28,249 nucleotides of DNA from UBA4644 sp034933145 (GTDB lineage: Bacteria; Bacillota; Clostridia; Oscillospirales; Butyricicoccaceae): the NCBI GenBank assembly GCA_034933145.1, contig JAYFOA010000043.1, positions 1-28,249 of the forward strand, given 5' to 3'. Below, piece by piece: positions 1 to 6,308 of this stretch; positions within the stretch are counted from its first letter, which is position 1, and every line of letters begins with the position of its first letter. Both the position numbers and the translations under genes were made by a program. The notes beneath the pieces are model-generated. The model was given only the letters and a program-made list of their open reading frames with translations. It did no database searches and was not told the origin of the DNA.

Positions 1-57
1 AACCGAGGCGGCTTTCTTCCCGTTTTCCCCCAGCGCGCTGCCGCTCTGCACCGCCCG
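1..57 (-). pseudogene. Fragment of a second toxin-carrying phage gene (cassette junction copy)
   Basis: These bases match 2611-2667, inside the large virion-protein-like gene, with 54 of 57 positions identical by eye. The reading frame is kept on the minus strand: both copies encode RAVQSGSALGENGKKAASV. Similarity stops abruptly after base 57, and a TAG lies in the same frame about 10 codons upstream, so this copy has no proper gene start in the window. The coding sequence runs off the left edge. The likely reading is the 5' end of an orphan toxin cassette, in which a short stretch of the parent gene precedes an alternative C-terminal domain. A plain duplication scar is the alternative. What follows to the left cannot be seen. 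Confidence 0.7.
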
Positions 58-80
58 GCGGACATGTTCAGAAATAAAGA

Positions 81-117
81 AAGAGGGCTAAGGCGTTATC
101 ACCTTAGGTCCTCTTTT
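81..117. terminator. Bidirectional terminator-like hairpin
   Basis: The arms AAGAGG-G-CTAAGG and CCTTAG-GT-CCTCTT pair around an 8-base loop. T-rich sequence follows on the plus strand (TTTT), and CTTTCTTTATTT follows on the minus strand. It lies just upstream of the orphan cassette fragment at the left edge, so it could end transcription coming from the immunity genes. Confidence 0.5.
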
Positions 118-574
118 GCCCCATATACACTGCCGGATGCGTTCGCCAGGTGTCGCCCTGTGTGGCGTTTTGATGGCAAGCGGGAGAACGTACCCCAGCC
201 AGCAGAGGCGGCGATCGTGAAGCCTTTGTGCGGCTCGTTTTGTGCTCAGAAGGTCAGCCGGGCATATGGCTTGCTCACCTTAAAATGAGGGGAAATTCGC
301 AGGGTCGAAAGTAGTGCAGGTTAAAGGCTTTATGCCGCTTTCGCGGCACAAAGCCGATAAACACCGACCGGCAAAGCCGTTCGGGGATTGCGCGTTGCCA
401 CCCATGAGCATCAGAAAATAAAAATCAGGTGGCTTTTACAAAATTATCGGCTCAAACCAGCAATTTAGTAGGTGGTTTGCCCGGATTACGAGGTAGGAGC
501 TGTCAATACACTCGGAAAACAGGGATTCATTTTTGGTGTGAGCAGCCTCTTGATAAACTCTCCATCAAGGGCCT
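118..574. other. Gene-poor spacer between the immunity genes and the left-edge fragment
   Basis: No convincing gene is visible. One plus-strand reading frame (64-288, 74 codons) starts inside the terminator hairpin and lacks a clear ribosome binding site; its product is not recognised. Bases 326-386 are rich in inverted repeats. The strongest hairpin is 326-355, where GGCTTT-a-TGCCGC pairs with GCGGCA-c-AAAGCC around a TTTC loop; a smaller one (CCG-GGC-aaa-GCC-CGG) follows. No tRNA, attachment site or promoter could be identified. The base composition and lack of coding signal resemble the end of an inserted mobile element or a structured noncoding segment, but this is only a guess. Confidence 0.4.
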
Positions 575-1003
575 CTAAAGTTTTCCTATTGATTTGATTT
601 CAGCAATCCAATTCATAAATGTTTCTCCGGCACTTACACCCGTCCGAGCGGAGCAGACCTCGTTGTATTTGTAGTCCGCATTATATTTACCAGTATTTAC
701 ATCGTAATACATTTTAATCTCTGTGGGTACTGGTTTGTTGAAGCTTTTACAAACAGACTTTATTTTTTCTAAATCTCCTGTACCCAATTTTAGTAACTGA
801 TTTATTATGGAATTGCTTAATCCCAATTGATTGAGCGTTTTTGTCTCTCCATCGACATCAAAGAAAGCGTTAAAAGTTTTGCTTTTTTCTTCAATTGAAG
901 CATATGCATATACTTTATCAACTTTTTTTCCAGTTGCTTCTAAGCATAAAGAAATAAGTTCGGACTGCAAATTCATAAATTCATCTTCAAATTGATGACT
1001 CAT
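575..1003 (-). CDS. Probable immunity protein 2 (paralogue of the upstream gene)
   Basis: This 142-residue acidic, cytoplasmic-looking protein has no signal peptide or membrane segment. The start at 1003 follows a GGAGGG site at good spacing. It is clearly related to the product of 1066-1530: both share an early FED-F-LQ pattern, CLE-x3-KK-x-D-x2-Y-x-Y, and the block PTEIK/PTEMK followed by NADYKY or TANYKY near residue 105. The overall look recalls the YezG/DUF600 immunity proteins that neutralise YeeF-type nuclease toxins in Bacillus; that family call is from memory and tentative. The gene is AT-rich compared with the phage genes. Its place as a second immunity gene behind a nuclease toxin suggests protection from the same toxin or from a related one carried by other strains. 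Confidence 0.65.
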   Translation of the reverse strand: MSHQFEDEFMNLQSELISLCLEATGKKVDKVYAYASIEEKSKTFNAFFDVDGETKTLNQLGLSNSIINQLLKLGTGDLEKIKSVCKSFNKPVPTEIKMYYDVNTGKYNADYKYNEVCSARTGVSAGETFMNWIAEIKSIGKL

Positions 1004-1065
1004 CCTGAATCCCTCCTGCTAATTGCAAACGAGAACTCTCTGTGCTGCAAACCAAAGGCTTAAAT

Positions 1066-1530
1066 TCAAATCTTTTCACGTTTGATTTCATCAAACCACT
1101 CGTTTGCCACATCATTCGCGGTCTTTTCAGCGTCTGTTGAATAAATCAGATCATATTTATAGTTGGCTGTCAGGCTGTTCTTCTTAACATTGTAAATAAG
1201 CTTCATTTCAGTTGGCATTTTTCGATTGTATTTTTCACAAAGTTCCTTGATATTCTCAATGTCTTCGTTAATTATATTCAATGTAGCACTTTGCCGGTTA
1301 CCGGATGTATCATATTCAAATCCTTTTTCATCTGAATTGAGTGTTTCATTCAATTTATGCTTTCTTACCAACATGCCATTTATGCGATAAAAGAAATTGC
1401 TGGATATCGCATTTGCTTCACAAGAACAATAGATGTAGATCATATCTGCTTTTTTTGAAACATATTCCAGACATATTGATACCATATCTGCCTGTAACTC
1501 ACTAAAATAATCTTCAAATACTTTTTCCAT
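1066..1530 (-). CDS. Probable immunity protein 1, cognate to the nuclease toxin
   Basis: This 154-residue soluble protein starts at 1530. Its GGAGG site overlaps the stop region of the toxin gene (stop at 1540-1542), so the two are tightly coupled, as expected for a toxin and its antidote. It shares the pattern of the next gene downstream: CLE-x3-KK-x-D near residue 20, a central FFY-x-INGM strand, LCEKYNR-x-MPTEMKLIYNV near residue 100 and a W-x2-EIK end. It probably binds the nuclease domain in the cytoplasm and blocks it. Family resemblance to YezG/DUF600 immunity proteins is likely but not proven from sequence alone. Its low GC content compared with the phage genes fits acquisition together with the toxin tip. 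Confidence 0.7.
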   Translation of the reverse strand: MEKVFEDYFSELQADMVSICLEYVSKKADMIYIYCSCEANAISSNFFYRINGMLVRKHKLNETLNSDEKGFEYDTSGNRQSATLNIINEDIENIKELCEKYNRKMPTEMKLIYNVKKNSLTANYKYDLIYSTDAEKTANDVANEWFDEIKREKI

Positions 1531-1539
1531 ACCTGCCTC

Positions 1540-2484
1540 CTAATTTACTAGTGTTTGCGAATAATATTCGCCATCAATACTATAGTCAATGATAAACTTT
1601 GAAGGTCTTGAACTATTTACCTGATACTTAACTCGCACTTGAGTTTGAACTTTTTTCCCTTCTGAGATTGCCTTAGCCCATTGATTTTCAATTTTCTTAT
1701 ATTGGCTTAGATTAATATCAGATGATTGTGAGACTAAATTGTCAAGCTCAGAAGAACCACCAAATCTATCCCCGGCTAAATGCCCAGCATGATCGCCCGG
1801 CAGCTTGCCAGGAGTATTTGGATTATGTGGTAATCTATCTGTTCTCTCGGTAAGTCTTAAATCATCGGTTTGAAATACCTCTAACCGTCCTAAAGAATCT
1901 GTTTCATAGTTATAATTGAACTCGCCTGATTGATACTTAATATTCGCTTTTAGATTACCAGTATCATCAAATGGGTTATCAACGAAGTTCTTCCCCGCGC
2001 CCTCATTGGCGGGACGGTCTTCCGCCGAAGCGGGCTTGTCCCACGCGGCGGCCCGGTCCGGAGCCGTGCTGTCTCCGCCCGGACTGTTACCGGCCATGCT
2101 GCTGCCGACGATCCCGCCGCCGGATGCGCTGTCACTGGTGATCCCACCGCCGGATACGCTGTTCCCGGATGCGTGGTCCGACGGGGACGGGGGTTCCCCG
2201 GTATGTAAAAACCTTCCATCTGCCTCTACTATACCGCCGGGGCCGCCGGCTGTCAACGCCGGAGCCATCCCCCTGAGTCCGGGGAGATTCGCCGCACCGG
2301 CCGGCGACGCCGTATTCCCGGTCATGCGGCCTGTGAGGTCAAACGGCCGCGCCGTGCCGGTTCCCGGCCTTACACCGCTTCCGTTCTGAATCGGGCCGCT
2401 CGCATTTCCGTAGGAGGGCGCGTTCACCGCCTGCGCCCGCCGCATCTGCTGTGCTGCGGCGGCATCCTTCCGCCCGGAGGACAT
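1540..2484 (-). CDS. DNA/RNA non-specific nuclease toxin, C-terminal part of an interrupted phage polymorphic toxin
   Basis: Of 314 residues from this ATG, the first ~165 are Gly/Ser/Ala/Pro-rich, GC-rich and low-complexity linker. The last ~150 are AT-rich and match the Endonuclea_NS_2 type (PF13930): DHAGHLAGDRFGG with the probable catalytic His near residue 235, then DNLVSQ, INLSQYKKIENQW and a terminal beta region ending in IDGEYYSQ. The composition changes sharply near base 1985, which marks the toxin-tip junction. The ORF lies in exactly the same frame as the upstream 627-codon ORF, with a single TAG (2524-2526) between them. The 13 codons before this ATG (SPSVLSEAEARAA) read like a natural continuation, so the original product was probably one protein of about 955 residues. 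A GGAGG lies 11 bases before this ATG, so separate translation is possible. YeeF of Bacillus carries a related nuclease domain. Confidence 0.85.
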   Translation of the reverse strand: MSSGRKDAAAAQQMRRAQAVNAPSYGNASGPIQNGSGVRPGTGTARPFDLTGRMTGNTASPAGAANLPGLRGMAPALTAGGPGGIVEADGRFLHTGEPPSPSDHASGNSVSGGGITSDSASGGGIVGSSMAGNSPGGDSTAPDRAAAWDKPASAEDRPANEGAGKNFVDNPFDDTGNLKANIKYQSGEFNYNYETDSLGRLEVFQTDDLRLTERTDRLPHNPNTPGKLPGDHAGHLAGDRFGGSSELDNLVSQSSDINLSQYKKIENQWAKAISEGKKVQTQVRVKYQVNSSRPSKFIIDYSIDGEYYSQTLVN

Positions 2485-2523
2485 GGCCGCCCGCGCCTCC
2501 GCTTCGGACAGGACGGACGGGGA

Positions 2524-2526
2524 CTA
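2524..2526 (-). other. In-frame TAG splitting the virion protein from its nuclease tip
   Basis: On the minus strand the frame reads GGA GAC GAG AGC TAG TCC CCG TCC, then stays open through the 314-codon nuclease ORF. There is no frameshift. TAG is used as a normal stop by several other genes here (for example those ending at 575, 1540, 13797 and 17830), so a general change of code is not supported. It may be a nonsense mutation, a leaky stop, or a site where translation ends and restarts at the ATG 13 codons later. Confidence 0.9.
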
Positions 2527-4407
2527 GCTCTCGTCTCCCTTCAGACCGGCGCGATAGGCGCGGGCAAAATCGAAATAGTACGATGCCGGGTCGGAGGCCC
2601 CGTCGTACAGAACCGACGCCGCTTTCTTCCCGTTTTCCCCCAGTGCGCTGCCGCTCTGCACCGCCCGTCCGAACAACGCAAGGTTGCTCCGCTGTTCGGA
2701 ACCGGCGGCCGCGGCGGAAGGAATATCCAACGCCGCGGCATTGCTTCCCTGCTGCGTATCCGCCATACTGGCAGCAGGCAGCATTGGCCTGCCGGTAACT
2801 CCGTCCTGAACGGTAACGCCGGTCTTGAGCAAGTCGGCGCTGCCGCTCTGCATATCCGCTGCCGCCTGCCGCAGCGCTGGGATGTCCTGTGCCTGCTCCG
2901 TGCCTTGATAATCTCCTCCGCCTGTGTAGGCGGAGCCCATCACGTTTCCGCCCGTGCCGAAAGCGAGGCCGGACACGAACCCGCCCGCCGCCTGCTGCAT
3001 CATATCTTTAGGATCAAACTTTGCGTTCGGGTCTTGGGCGGCCACATCTGCGATGTAATTGGCAACGTAAGAAGTCAGCTCTTCGCCGGCTTCTATCCCT
3101 CCCTGTTTAAGTAATTCACGGACAAAACTTTTCCCGCCGCTCTTGACCAGTTCCAACAAGCTGCCGAGGGAAATGCTTTCGGTCGCGGCCTCAATTCCGC
3201 CGGACACAAGGCCCCGCATAAACGCTTCGCTTGCGTTGACACCCTGGTTCGCCAGCTCATAAGTGCGGGAGGCCGCAGCGTTACCGCCCAGAACCGCCAT
3301 CGGAATCGCGGGGGAAATGGCTGCCGTAGGCAAAACCGCAAGGTTTTCAAGAATGGAGTTTTCTGTTTCGCGGAGGAACCTTTCTACCCCCTCGGTTCCT
3401 TCCAACGATTTTTCATAGGCTTCATTTCCTTTGCGCTGAAGCTCCATACCCGTGCTGTTGGGATCCAGATAGGCTTCTTTCTGATATTTCTTCCATTCCG
3501 CCAACACAGACTCATAATCGTCTTTCGCCTGCAAATACGCCGTATCATCCCCGGAATAAGGTGCGTACTGGCGCTCCATGTCCATCTTCTCAAAAGCGCG
3601 CTGCAACTGATCATTCAGAGGGTTATTTGCATTATTATATTCCTGCGTTTCTGCGCTGGCGCGCAGGGATTCAGTCATCATCGGAATGATAGATGCCAGC
3701 TTATACCCAACGCCGGATAACTTAGCAGCGCTCCGGTCATATTCTCCGCTGCGTTCCGTGCGCTCCACGGCGTCTTCGCCGGGATCCTTAGTCCAGGTGA
3801 TGTTGAGGGGTTTTCGGTCATGGGTCTTGTGCTCCATCGCGCGCTCCATTGTGTCGTTCGTCGGGGTGGGGCGAATGTCGAAATGGAAAAAGCTTCCGTC
3901 ATAAGCGCCTGCCTGGGATGCCCGACCGACGGCATCCTCCGCATGCACGGCTTTGCGGCGGTCGATATCGTCTTGATACGCATCCGCGCGCGCGTGGTCT
4001 CCGCCGGTGGCCGTATCTGTCAGGACGGTTGCACGGGATTTCTGGAACGTGCTGGGCTTCCGTGCGATCAGTTGGCTTTTATCCGCAGCAGAAATGCCGG
4101 TTGCTGCGCCGACGGTATCACGGTAATTCTTCGTCGCCTGCGGCGTGGCGTAATGCGAAACAGCAGGGGCAGCCATCTGATTCAAAGAATACTGTGCCTG
4201 CTTTCGATCCAGTTCTGCCTGCTTCTGGTCCTGCTCTGCACGAAACTTAAGACCATACTCCCGCAGACGGCTCTTGGTATCGCTTCCACGATTATTCTTA
4301 ATACCGGCTGCGGACTTGCTTGCCTGCTGCTCCTGCTGGAACTTTACCCCATAGGCATGCAATTTTGACTTGGTGTCCGTCGATCCATTTTTAACGATAC
4401 TCGGCAT
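2524..4407 (-). CDS. Large virion/ejection-protein-like N-terminal part of a phage polymorphic toxin
   Basis: This 627-residue product starts at 4407 behind AAGGAGG with 6-base spacing. The N-terminus has two similar short repeats (DTKSKLHAYGVKF and DTKSRLREYGLKF) and a Gln/Lys-rich helix. The middle is highly charged. Residues ~350-500 form small-residue-rich amphipathic or hydrophobic stretches (LAVLPTAAISPAIPMAVLGG; AAGGFVSGLAFGTGGNVMG) like those of internal virion or ejection proteins. The end carries DFARAYRAGLKG, a pattern I associate with long clostridial phage proteins that continue into an LTEAQ-AA-AG-DA segment. That segment is found here only after the TAG. By position it is the last structural gene of the phage operon. 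Delivery of the nuclease tip with phage DNA is an inference. No MuF domain was recognised. Confidence 0.75.
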   Translation of the reverse strand: MPSIVKNGSTDTKSKLHAYGVKFQQEQQASKSAAGIKNNRGSDTKSRLREYGLKFRAEQDQKQAELDRKQAQYSLNQMAAPAVSHYATPQATKNYRDTVGAATGISAADKSQLIARKPSTFQKSRATVLTDTATGGDHARADAYQDDIDRRKAVHAEDAVGRASQAGAYDGSFFHFDIRPTPTNDTMERAMEHKTHDRKPLNITWTKDPGEDAVERTERSGEYDRSAAKLSGVGYKLASIIPMMTESLRASAETQEYNNANNPLNDQLQRAFEKMDMERQYAPYSGDDTAYLQAKDDYESVLAEWKKYQKEAYLDPNSTGMELQRKGNEAYEKSLEGTEGVERFLRETENSILENLAVLPTAAISPAIPMAVLGGNAAASRTYELANQGVNASEAFMRGLVSGGIEAATESISLGSLLELVKSGGKSFVRELLKQGGIEAGEELTSYVANYIADVAAQDPNAKFDPKDMMQQAAGGFVSGLAFGTGGNVMGSAYTGGGDYQGTEQAQDIPALRQAAADMQSGSADLLKTGVTVQDGVTGRPMLPAASMADTQQGSNAAALDIPSAAAAGSEQRSNLALFGRAVQSGSALGENGKKAASVLYDGASDPASYYFDFARAYRAGLKGDES

Positions 4408-4416
4408 ACTGCCTCC

Positions 4417-5574
4417 TTATCTCGTAAGGGAAATCGGTTTATTGCCCAAGCCTTGATTCGTTTCCGGTACTGTCGCAAAGGATATAGGATTACCGTCTTT
4501 ATCAACGGCGGTTACGTAGATTTTCCCGCTGTCGAGCAGTCTCGCAATATCGCTTTCAGACATCTTTCCCATACCCTCGACCATATAGGAGTTGTCGTCA
4601 GATTCCGTCTTCCGGCCTGCCGTTCTCCTTTCGGTGTCATACGCGCGGTATCCACTACTTGCAATGATTCCCTTCGCTTCTCCTTCGGTATAGCCATTGA
4701 GAATCAGATAGGTATAAGGATCACCGCTTTGGTACATGGCAGCAAACAGATCCTTTACGGACCTGTCTTCAGACGAGCCGCCGGATGAACCACCGGGCGA
4801 GCCGCTGGACAAGCTGGCACTTCTGTTGAGCGCGTCCTGCTGCGCTCTATAGTTAAAATCCTTATCCCACTGCTCGTTGCCGGTATCGAACTGCTTTTGC
4901 CACTGCTCGTTGCCGATTGCGTCCTGTCTGGCATTATAGTCAAACTGCCGGTTGGTGTTATACTGAGCAAGATCGTTCAGATATTTGTTATAGTCGTTGC
5001 TTTCCAGCGAGAGCAGCATGGAAAGGTTGTCCCGCATGTCGCTGCCCTGATCCCGGTACATCTCATAGGCCGCCTGCCGCAGCTCCGGGATCTTGTCGGA
5101 AAGCGCCTGCATGTAATTGTCATAGGTCTGCTGTGCCGCCGTCCCGGCATAAGAGCTGGCCATGCCTCCCGTGCGCGCGGCGATCTGCCCCAGCGTGTCC
5201 TGCATGGCCGTCTGCCCCTGCCGGGTATATTGCTTTTGATAAGACTGATACAGCGGGTCGCTCTCCGGGTCATAGGAGAACGCATCACGATTCATCAGCG
5301 CGGTGCTGACGGAATCGATCAGGCCCTGCTGATTATCGGTGTAGGTCGGTTCTTCGGATTTCGCGGAATAGGAAACGCTCGCGGGACTTCCGGATGAAGA
5401 CGTATCTCCCGAATCGCCATACTGCGTGTATTTGTATGTCTTTTCATAGTTGAGGCCCAGATCGTCGATCTTCTCATTCCGCGCCTCTTCCAGCTGCGCC
5501 GCCGCTCCAAAATCTCCCTTTACCACCGCCTTGTCGATGAGCGCCTGATAATCCACGTTATTGTTATGTGCCAT
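4417..5574 (-). CDS. Phage structural protein, function unknown
   Basis: This 385-residue protein starts at 5574; AGGAGGGG lies within the end of the preceding gene, whose TAA overlaps the start region. The middle holds a Gln/Tyr/Asp-rich helical zone with near-repeats (NEQWQKQFDTGNEQWDKDF), preceded by a conserved-looking block: YQSYQKQYTRQGQTAMQDTLGQIAARTGG, given here as its key parts YQSYQKQY, TRQGQ and AARTGGMASSYA near residues 105-145. A Ser/Gly linker at ~260 leads to a C-terminal alpha/beta segment. I have seen this type repeatedly in clostridial prophages next to tail genes, without a known function. Its place between the nozzle-like protein and the toxin-carrying protein suggests an internal virion or DNA-ejection component, which is an inference. 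Confidence 0.7.
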   Translation of the reverse strand: MAHNNNVDYQALIDKAVVKGDFGAAAQLEEARNEKIDDLGLNYEKTYKYTQYGDSGDTSSSGSPASVSYSAKSEEPTYTDNQQGLIDSVSTALMNRDAFSYDPESDPLYQSYQKQYTRQGQTAMQDTLGQIAARTGGMASSYAGTAAQQTYDNYMQALSDKIPELRQAAYEMYRDQGSDMRDNLSMLLSLESNDYNKYLNDLAQYNTNRQFDYNARQDAIGNEQWQKQFDTGNEQWDKDFNYRAQQDALNRSASLSSGSPGGSSGGSSEDRSVKDLFAAMYQSGDPYTYLILNGYTEGEAKGIIASSGYRAYDTERRTAGRKTESDDNSYMVEGMGKMSESDIARLLDSGKIYVTAVDKDGNPISFATVPETNQGLGNKPISLTR

Positions 5575-5575
5575 C

Positions 5576-5791
5576 TTACTTCCCCTCCTCCAAGGTTTTT
5601 ACCCTGTCTCCCAGCGCATTCAGTTCCGCACGAAGCGCTTTATTCTCTTCGCTGAGCGCAGCGTTTTGTGTTTTGAGGCCAGTGAGCGTCAGCCCACTCT
5701 CGTCCTGCACAATGTTGAGCTGCTTCAGCAGCGCGCGCAGGGCGGCTTCGGTATTACGGAAGTCAAGCGTCTGCAATTTTCGGCTGTACAT
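5576..5791 (-). CDS. Small coiled-coil phage protein
   Basis: This 71-residue protein begins MYSRKLQTLDFRNTE and continues with heptad-rich helix from about residue 15 to the end (LRALLKQLNIV, then ENKALRAELNALGDRVKTLEEGK). It has no Cys and no membrane segment. A G-rich site about 10 bases upstream is a weak ribosome binding site. Its stop overlaps the ribosome binding site of the next gene, so the two are probably translated together. A trimerising or chaperone-like accessory to a tail or virion protein is plausible, but nothing specific identifies it. Confidence 0.6.
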   Translation of the reverse strand: MYSRKLQTLDFRNTEAALRALLKQLNIVQDESGLTLTGLKTQNAALSEENKALRAELNALGDRVKTLEEGK

Positions 5792-5906
5792 CGTCTTGAT
5801 TCCCCACCGGCGTAACCGCCGTCGGGGGCACCCCCTTTTTCATTCAATACTCGCCGGCAAATCAATGGCCGGCTCCTATACGCCGCGCCGCGGCGCAGAT
5901 GCGCTC

Positions 5907-5931
5907 GGAACGGTCAAGACCGTTTCCCTAC
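5907..5931 (-). repeat. REP element, copy 1
   Basis: It has the GGAACGGTC-AA-GACCGTT palindrome with one extra T before CCCTAC. Read on the minus strand it begins with the GTAG foot followed by the hairpin. It lies inside the phage operon gap. Confidence 0.85.
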
Positions 5932-6222
5932 ATGACCAAGCCGTTTCAGCTAGATCAAGCGGTGCTGCGCCACTGCCACCGCAACAAACCTAGGCCCTAT
6001 GCCCGTAATTCAATGCGTAATTGTCCGGGTTTTGGTTCCTTAGGTTCCGCCTGCGGCGGGGAATAATATCCCCATTCTCACGAATTGGGCCCCGTTTACG
6101 AAGGGCGGATTTTATAGCGGCTCCGCCACTGACGGCACGCCCTACGTGCCGAGACCGCCGTGCGGCTGCGCAGGCCGCGAAGCCTTTTCATCACTGAGCG
6201 CATAGCAGGCCGCGATGCGCTC

Positions 6223-6243
6223 GGAACGGTCAAGACCGTTCCC
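6223..6243 (-). repeat. REP element, copy 2 (foot lost)
   Basis: The core GGAACGGTCAAGACCGTTCC is intact, but the downstream CTAC is replaced by CCTCGG. It shares the upstream GATGCGCTC with copy 1. Confidence 0.8.
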
Positions 6244-6308
6244 CTCGGCGTTCCGCAAATACAGGCCGTCCCTACTTTCCGCTGCACATATGACCCATAG
6301 GCCCGGAC

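Larger units (their letters stand above)
5792..6308. other. Intergenic block with two REP elements inside the phage operon
   Basis: This 517-bp gap separates the nozzle-like gene from the small coiled-coil gene. It holds two REP copies (5907 and 6223), both preceded by GATGCGCTC, so the block looks like inserted repeat DNA. The stretch between them has several GC-rich inverted repeats and no supported gene. Short minus-strand reading frames here pass through the REP cores and look like chance translations. No promoter was recognised. Confidence 0.6.

Noticed and set aside
64..288. Plus-strand frame of 74 codons
   Set aside because: It starts inside a terminator hairpin without a clear ribosome binding site and has no recognisable product, so it is described only as part of the spacer.
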